9,638 nucleotides of DNA. Source: JAEXNA01 sp050486105. Lineage in GTDB: Bacteria; Vulcanimicrobiota; Xenobia; Xenobiales; JADMJV01. This document shows, one piece after another, positions 5,962-9,638 of this stretch. The position numbers and the translations under genes are program-made. Every line of letters starts with the position of its first letter. The first letter of the stretch is position 1. The notes under the pieces are model-generated. The model did not search any database and was not told the origin of the DNA. It saw only the letters and a list, made by a program, of their open reading frames with translations. The stretch is taken from positions 1-9,638 of the forward strand of contig JBJHCR010000251.1 of assembly GCA_050486105.1 (NCBI GenBank), in the 5' to 3' direction.

Positions 5962-7103
5962 ACTTTCACTTTCTCCCTGGACAGAACTACGACTGCGTCC
6001 AATGTGGCAAGGGTTGTCTTGAAGCCCTCCAGGTGCGGGTGGACCAGAACTGCCTGGAGATAGTCGAGCAGAGCCCATTGGCCTTGAGGGTCATTCAGGA
6101 GCACGGGGTAGAACCGTTCCCGACCAATGAATTCGGAGAGCGAGTGGTTCGGCGTCTGGACAAGCGATGCGTCTTCTTGGACCCCGATAACCTGTGCAGC
6201 ATTCACCGAGATTTCGGTATAGAGAGTAAGCCCGTGGCCTGCCGGGCCTTTCCTTTCACCGTGACCCCTACCCCCGATGGGGTTTTTGTGGGTATCAGCC
6301 ATTATTGCACCGCTGCCAAAGAGAACGCCGGCCGCCCCTTGGAGGCTCACCGCTCCGAGGTGGAAGAGTTGATGAAGAAAATCCGCTTTGCCCCTATGGG
6401 ATTCGAACCTATAGAACTCGGGGGTGAGGTGTCGATCACTTGGAAGGCCTATGTCCTGTTCGAGGATTGGCTAACTTTGACTTGTGCTCAAGAAGGATTC
6501 AAGAAGGCTATGGGTCGAGGGCTCGGGGTTGCCGCAGCGCTCTTGGCCGGTGAGCAGAAATTGGTAGATGAGGCGCTGATGGCCGCCGTACTGGACAGTT
6601 CTCCCTTGGACGCGGTGGCCGGAGACGAGGTCATGGAGGCTGCTCTCTTCTACGCCTGGGCGGTTTGTGTGGCCCATGTGGACGCCAACAGCAAGGCGGA
6701 TTTCGATCTCCTAACCCAATCCCTACTTCAGGGCGGGGACCTCCGTTTTCATCATTGGGATTGGCAGGGGAGTAGGGATCTCGTTCTGGCAGCCGCCGGT
6801 TCTATGGGCTATCAAGAGGGGGTGGATCGCTATCTTTCAGGACTGCTGTTCGCCAAGCAACTGGCCGAGGGCCGGTCTCTATTCGCCAATCTTCTGGTCT
6901 TCTACCGCCTACCGGACTGGTTAGCCTTCTATTCCGGGCTAAGCAGCCTGGAGCGGGGGATGGAGAGTCCGGATTCCGAGGATGTAAAGCGGGCACTCGA
7001 TTTTGTGGAGCTTCACTTTCTGACTCACGGTCGAAGACTCGATGAGATGCATCAGACCATCAGCGATCATCTTTTGCAGCAATTCGCGGCTTTGAGCGCC
7101 TGA
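5958..7103 (+). CDS. YkgJ-family cysteine-cluster protein, 381 aa (copy 2)
   Basis: Tandem paralogue of the preceding gene, aligning without gaps over the metal-binding region. Cys13, 16, 20 (CVQCGKGC), Cys71, Cys80 (CVFLDPDNLC), His83, Cys95 (VACRAFPF) and Cys117 occupy identical residue numbers. One extra cysteine, Cys32, is not shared. The C-terminal domain repeats the copy 1 motifs FHHWDWQG, LLFAKQLAEGRS, NLLVFYRLPDW and FLTHGRRL, while the region between about 170 and 230 diverges and carries a short insertion. The start is GTG 5958 within the GTGA overlap, with AGGAG at 5951-5955; the spacing of 2 nt is short, which fits reinitiation by ribosomes finishing copy 1. It is predicted cytoplasmic. 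The conserved pair suggests that the two products form a heteromer or act on related substrates, but that is inference. Function is unknown beyond probable metal binding. Confidence 0.92.
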   Translation: MNFHFLPGQNYDCVQCGKGCLEALQVRVDQNCLEIVEQSPLALRVIQEHGVEPFPTNEFGERVVRRLDKRCVFLDPDNLCSIHRDFGIESKPVACRAFPFTVTPTPDGVFVGISHYCTAAKENAGRPLEAHRSEVEELMKKIRFAPMGFEPIELGGEVSITWKAYVLFEDWLTLTCAQEGFKKAMGRGLGVAAALLAGEQKLVDEALMAAVLDSSPLDAVAGDEVMEAALFYAWAVCVAHVDANSKADFDLLTQSLLQGGDLRFHHWDWQGSRDLVLAAAGSMGYQEGVDRYLSGLLFAKQLAEGRSLFANLLVFYRLPDWLAFYSGLSSLERGMESPDSEDVKRALDFVELHFLTHGRRLDEMHQTISDHLLQQFAALSA

Positions 7104-7105
7104 GG

Positions 7106-7151
7106 GCCTCCTCGACATGGCGACCTTCGGTTCCCGATTGATGTAGGAGGC
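7106..7151. terminator. Inverted repeat between convergent genes; possible terminator
   Basis: GCCTCCT-cg-ACAT (7106-7118) pairs with ATGT-AGGAGGC (7141-7151), an 11-bp stem interrupted by a 2-nt bulge around a 22-nt loop. It sits in the 89-bp gap between the stop of the second cysteine-cluster gene and the stop of the minus-strand SCO gene, where a bidirectional terminator would be expected. There is no T-tract on either strand, so intrinsic termination is doubtful. Confidence 0.35.
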
Positions 7152-7192
7152 AAGGAGTCAACGCTGAGGGCTGCCTTGACTTCTTCTGCGAA

Positions 7193-7765
7193 TCACAGGT
7201 GCTCTTTGATCTTGGCGGTAAACTCGCCGGCCTTCCAATCACTGCCGCTCATCAGGACCTGAAGCTTTCCTTGTTTGTCGATGAAGGCGGTTCTCATGTT
7301 GTGCTCGATGATCCCGTTCTCGTCCCAGTAGAGGACTCCGAAAGCCCCGGCGACTCGGGCGATCTGCTCCTCGGTCCCCGTTAGGAACTTCCAGTTTTTT
7401 CGCTTTTCATCGAAGCCCTGGGTGTAGGCTTTGAGAACTTCAGGTTTGTCGTGGGCGGGATCCAGGGTGATGGCCACTACCTGAACTTGGTCGGCTTTTT
7501 CCAGGCGCCCCATGAGGTTCGAAAGGTCGGTGAGCTTCTTGGCTATCATTGGGCACTGATCCGGAAAGGGACAGCGGGTGTAGAGAAAGCTGATCACCAC
7601 TCCTTTTCCTCGAAAATCGTTAAGTGAGACCTGCTTAGAATCTTGATCTACGAGACTGAAATTTGGAACCTCTTGTCCAATTCTAAGATGGGATTGAGCA
7701 TTCACAGGAGTCAATGATGCCGTAAGCACGCTTAAAACCACTGCAAATATGAAGATTCTGGCCAC
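7193..7765 (-). CDS. SCO1/SenC-family thioredoxin-fold protein, 190 aa, with CX5C motif
   Basis: The protein matches the SCO1/SenC/PrrC family, exported copper-binding or thiol-redox proteins best known for delivering copper to the CuA centre of cytochrome c oxidase. Residues 1-23 are a signal peptide (VARIFIFAVVLSVLTAS) with a likely cut after VNA. The fold follows: GQEVPNFSLVDQDSKQVSL (30-48), then FLYTRCPFPDQCPM with Cys65 and Cys71, TLDPAHDKPEVL (100-111), FLTGTEEQIARVA and the conserved His155 in IIEHNMRTAFID. Classical SCO proteins have CX3C; here it is CX5C, a variant I believe occurs in part of the family. I start the gene at GTG 7765-7763 because GGGAGG lies 6 nt upstream; the TTG two codons earlier abuts that site directly. 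The gene is convergent with the cysteine-cluster pair and divergent from the pilin-like gene. No oxidase genes are in view, so copper delivery against general thiol redox stays open. Confidence 0.93.
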   Translation of the reverse strand: MARIFIFAVVLSVLTASLTPVNAQSHLRIGQEVPNFSLVDQDSKQVSLNDFRGKGVVISFLYTRCPFPDQCPMIAKKLTDLSNLMGRLEKADQVQVVAITLDPAHDKPEVLKAYTQGFDEKRKNWKFLTGTEEQIARVAGAFGVLYWDENGIIEHNMRTAFIDKQGKLQVLMSGSDWKAGEFTAKIKEHL

Positions 7766-8000
7766 AATCAACCTCCCGAGGCAAGAGCTATAGTGTCTTT
7801 ACCCTGGGGAATCTTAGGGAAACCTCAAACTCTATGGTCCAGAGCGACTCGCCTAAAGGCTGCCTCTTTCAAAGTGGGCGGAACTTGGGAGACATGAACC
7901 CTAGCCATGAGAAAGTCGTCTTAGCCATTCATCCTCGACGCTGTTGCACCGGTATCGCCCACCGACGGCCGGCCCCAGAGCACTAGGGCCTGTTGTTCAA

Positions 8001-8029
8001 TTGGCATTCGTTTAGTTCTCTGTTAAACT
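8001..8029 (+). promoter_or_regulatory. Sigma-70-type promoter of the pilin-like gene
   Basis: A -35 box TTGGCA (8001-8006, 5 of 6 to TTGACA) is spaced 17 bp from a -10 box TAAACT (8024-8029, 4 of 6 to TATAAT). TG at 8021-8022 gives an extended -10 (TGtTAAACT). Transcription would start near 8036-8038. A GTTTA/TAAAC inverted repeat (8010-8014 and 8024-8028) lies across the spacer and -10 and could be an operator. Confidence 0.55.
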
Positions 8030-8038
8030 ACAAGGGTA

Positions 8039-8069
8039 GTGGTGTGGGGGATGGCGACTTGGACACCAC
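8039..8069 (+). promoter_or_regulatory. 5' UTR stem-loop before the pilin-like gene
   Basis: GTGGTGT (8039-8045) pairs perfectly with ACACCAC (8063-8069) around a 17-nt G-rich loop. If the promoter call is right, the stem starts within about three bases of the transcript 5' end. It ends three bases before the weak G-run ribosome binding site (8073-8077), so it could stabilise the mRNA or modulate initiation. Confidence 0.4.
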
Positions 8070-8085
8070 CTTGGGGGTTTGAAGC

Positions 8086-9450
8086 ATGAGTATCAAGGCA
8101 TTCGAGCAAGGGGGGGGCGCGAGAGGCGACCGTCCTCAGGGCATGGCTCTGTTCTTGGTGCTCGTTCAGATTTTTGTTCTAGCTTTGATCATCGCAGCAC
8201 TGGGGACCTTGGCGCTTCGCAATCTGCGTTCCACCTCGGAGAAAAGCTGGGAGCGTCAGGCACGTTTTGCGGCTTATGCCGGAGTTCAGACGTCGCTTGC
8301 CGAACTCGAAGTGGACCACACTTTTCAGTTGCTTTCAGCCCAAGAGCGGCAACTCAGCACAGACGGTCATCTCCGTTACACCATCGAGGTTCACAACAAT
8401 GTGGTCAATGGCAGCGGCGATTCCATCTTGGCTCCGGACAACACCTGGATCCCCCCAGGATCAGCCTGGGTGCGCTCCCGAGGATACTTGGCCGAGGTGG
8501 GATCCTACCAAACTTCGGCCCTGATCGCCCTGGTTTCCCGGGCCCGTCCGGTGTTCGACCACGCGATCTTTGGCGAAGATCAAGTCACCGTGAGTGGGGG
8601 AACCGAAATCCGCTCCTACAGTTCGGTGGGGGGCTTCGCTTCCACCGTCTCCAGCCCTGGGGCGCCGAGTATGCGGGCCCATTTGGCGACCAATAGCACT
8701 CAGGCCGGGGCCATACAAATGGATTCTAGTGCCTGGGTGGACGGGAACGCCTATTCTGGACTGGGGAGCACCCCTGCGACGGTCGTTCAAGGCAATGCCC
8801 ACACCGGAACGAGTATGCAGCTGGAAGAAGAAAAGGAGATTTACCGGTTCAGGACCCTTCTTCCACCCTCTACGAGCGGGTATCAAGTTCCTTGGTTGAA
8901 CGCCGCCACCACTCATTGGGTGTTTCCCTGGGAGACCGACCCTACACACGCCGGTGGCAGTGCTGATCTTCCCCGTGAAGCCTCGTATGGCAACTACCGC
9001 ATTAGGGCCAACAATCCTGAATGGACCCGAGCGACGAATCTGTTTGCCGGTGAGTATTTCGTGAATGGGAATCTGACTCTTGATTCAGATTTTGCGACCT
9101 TTGACGAGGCGGCTGTCGGAGGGGTCACTCAGCTTCCGTTGCACGCAAACGACGAATTCCCGGTGGTGTTTTATGTTTCAGGCAATGTCACCCTGAACAA
9201 CGTTCGAGTCAACCACGTTGGTGGCGGTAGCAACGATTCCGTTCCCCGTCGCCTTCAGTTCTACTTGCTCACTCCTGGGACCACCTTTCGAATGACAAAT
9301 GGAAGCGTGGCCCACGCCGTGGTGGCAGGCCGTGATGTCGATGTGGTGATCGACGGAGGCAGTGAACTCTTCGGTGCGGTGATCGCTCGGCGGGTCACGG
9401 TGGAAGACAGCCGGATCAACTACGACACCACCTTGGCCGGAGTGCCCTAG
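8086..9450 (+). CDS. PilX-type prepilin-like protein with DUF7305-like beta-repeat domain, 454 aa
   Basis: Residues 1-19 form a leader ending DRPQG, followed by a long hydrophobic helix (MALFLVLVQIFVLALIIAAL, about 20-44) and LRNLRSTSEKSWERQARFAA. This is the arrangement of PilX/GspK-type minor pilins, processed after Gly19 by prepilin peptidase. Leu occupies mature position 5 instead of the usual Glu, as in GspK-like tip subunits. The rest is a large Ser/Thr/Gly-rich region. From about 160 it has beta-repeat patterns (FGEDQVTVSGGTEIRSYSSV), and the C-terminal part (about 301-454; FYVSGNVTLNN, AHAVVAGRDVDVVIDGG, FGAVIARRVTVEDSRINYD) matches the DUF7305 type found behind PilX N-termini. It is probably exported and surface-exposed or at a pilus tip; the role is unknown. 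ATG 8086 follows a weak GGGGGT site by about 8 nt. No other pilus genes are in the window. The same frame stays open after TAG 9448-9450. Confidence 0.88.
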   Translation: MSIKAFEQGGGARGDRPQGMALFLVLVQIFVLALIIAALGTLALRNLRSTSEKSWERQARFAAYAGVQTSLAELEVDHTFQLLSAQERQLSTDGHLRYTIEVHNNVVNGSGDSILAPDNTWIPPGSAWVRSRGYLAEVGSYQTSALIALVSRARPVFDHAIFGEDQVTVSGGTEIRSYSSVGGFASTVSSPGAPSMRAHLATNSTQAGAIQMDSSAWVDGNAYSGLGSTPATVVQGNAHTGTSMQLEEEKEIYRFRTLLPPSTSGYQVPWLNAATTHWVFPWETDPTHAGGSADLPREASYGNYRIRANNPEWTRATNLFAGEYFVNGNLTLDSDFATFDEAAVGGVTQLPLHANDEFPVVFYVSGNVTLNNVRVNHVGGGSNDSVPRRLQFYLLTPGTTFRMTNGSVAHAVVAGRDVDVVIDGGSELFGAVIARRVTVEDSRINYDTTLAGVP

Positions 9451-9638
9451 GATGGACGGACCGCCTGGGACATTTTGGCTCTCAAGGAGGCCTCGGTTGC
9501 TGAGGCCACTCAGAAGGATGGAGACCCGGGGGCGGCCGCAGATCAACCCGATTCGGTGAATGTGGTGGCCTTAGATGATGCCCGGGGAACCAGAGCTCCT
9601 GGGAACTTTCCCGATGACCCTGGCGGAAGCCCGGACAC
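9451..9638 (+). CDS. Coding-like open frame after the pilin-like gene, truncated by the window edge
   Basis: The 62 complete codons after the amber stop of the pilin-like gene are open in the same frame to the window end, and 35 of them begin with G, a strong coding-type bias. The peptide is acidic and Ala/Gly/Pro-rich (for example LALKEASVAEATQKDG, SVNVVALDDARG) with no recognised domain. In-frame start candidates are TTG 9475 and GTG 9556, neither with a good ribosome binding site; AAGGAGG at 9484-9490 falls inside the frame. It may be the start of a downstream gene, a read-through extension of the pilin-like protein, or one gene split by a recent or erroneous stop codon. Confidence 0.35.

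Larger units (their letters stand above)
7766..8085. promoter_or_regulatory. Divergent intergenic region between the SCO and pilin-like genes
   Basis: These 320 bp hold no credible gene. On the minus strand the SCO ribosome binding site GGGAGG lies at 7772-7777, and a weak TATAGC-like -10 is possible near 7786-7791 (minus strand), without a recognisable -35. An 8-bp palindrome GGCCGGCC (7967-7974) overlaps a short hairpin GGCCC/GGGCC (7971-7975 and 7986-7990). The right end carries the promoter and 5' hairpin of the pilin-like gene. I see no tRNA or small-protein gene. Confidence 0.45.

Noticed and set aside
5949..6350. 133-codon minus-strand frame over the start of cysteine-cluster copy 2
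   Set aside because: Lies opposite the conserved cysteine motifs, which are clearly encoded on the plus strand.
9178..9546. 122-codon minus-strand frame over the end of the pilin-like gene
   Set aside because: Antisense to the conserved beta-repeat region; composition is shadow-like.
9452..9559. 35-codon ORF starting at ATG 9452, overlapping the pilin-like stop
   Set aside because: Arg-rich translation typical of an out-of-frame read, and the overlapping frame has the coding-type G-first codon bias.
1..9638. CRISPR array, tRNA/rRNA genes or insertion sequence
   Set aside because: No regularly spaced repeats, no cloverleaf-like sequence, no transposase motifs or flanking inverted terminal repeats were seen on reading through.

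Overview
The window looks like a chromosomal stretch of a moderately GC-rich (by eye, high-50s percent) bacterium with a Gram-negative type of envelope. Evidence for this is two lipobox lipoproteins, a secreted SCO-family thioredoxin-fold protein and a type IV pilin-like (PilX/GspK-type) protein. GTG starts are used for at least three of the six well-supported genes. I cannot assign a phylum from the sequence. There are no rRNA, tRNA, CRISPR, integrase or recognisable insertion-sequence features.

Layout. (1) Positions 1-650 hold the end of an unrecognised transcription unit. Coding-like frames change in a G8 tract, a 53-codon ORF with a strong ribosome binding site follows, and a rho-independent terminator closes the unit. 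(2) Positions 753-2408 and 2855-4480 are two tandem DUF4397-type lipoproteins. They have near-identical ribosome binding sites and lipid-anchor positions, and each is followed by its own terminator, so they are probably separate transcription units. The start of the second is best placed at GTG 2855, giving 541 residues. (3) Positions 4768-5961 and 5958-7103 are two tandem paralogues of the YkgJ/CxxCxxCC cysteine-cluster family, translationally coupled through a GTGA overlap. (4) Positions 7193-7765, minus strand, encode a SCO1/SenC-type protein whose redox/metal motif is CX5C rather than the usual CX3C. (5) Positions 8086-9450 encode a large PilX-N-terminus/DUF7305-like surface protein with a good promoter and a 5' UTR hairpin. 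Its reading frame stays open and coding-like after the amber stop to the window edge.

How the genes work together is only partly inferable. Four of the six main products are probably exported or membrane-anchored (two lipoproteins, SCO, pilin-like protein). The YkgJ-type pair is predicted to be cytoplasmic metal-binding protein. The notable pattern is two consecutive tandem-paralogue pairs, one made of modular surface lipoproteins and one of coupled cysteine-cluster proteins. I do not see a clearly recognisable defence, mobile or biosynthetic system. The most interesting unexplained points are the YkgJ pair with its conserved uncharacterised C-terminal domain, the lipoprotein pair with conserved ends and divergent centres, the nested palindrome at 2505-2541, and the frame-disrupted left end.
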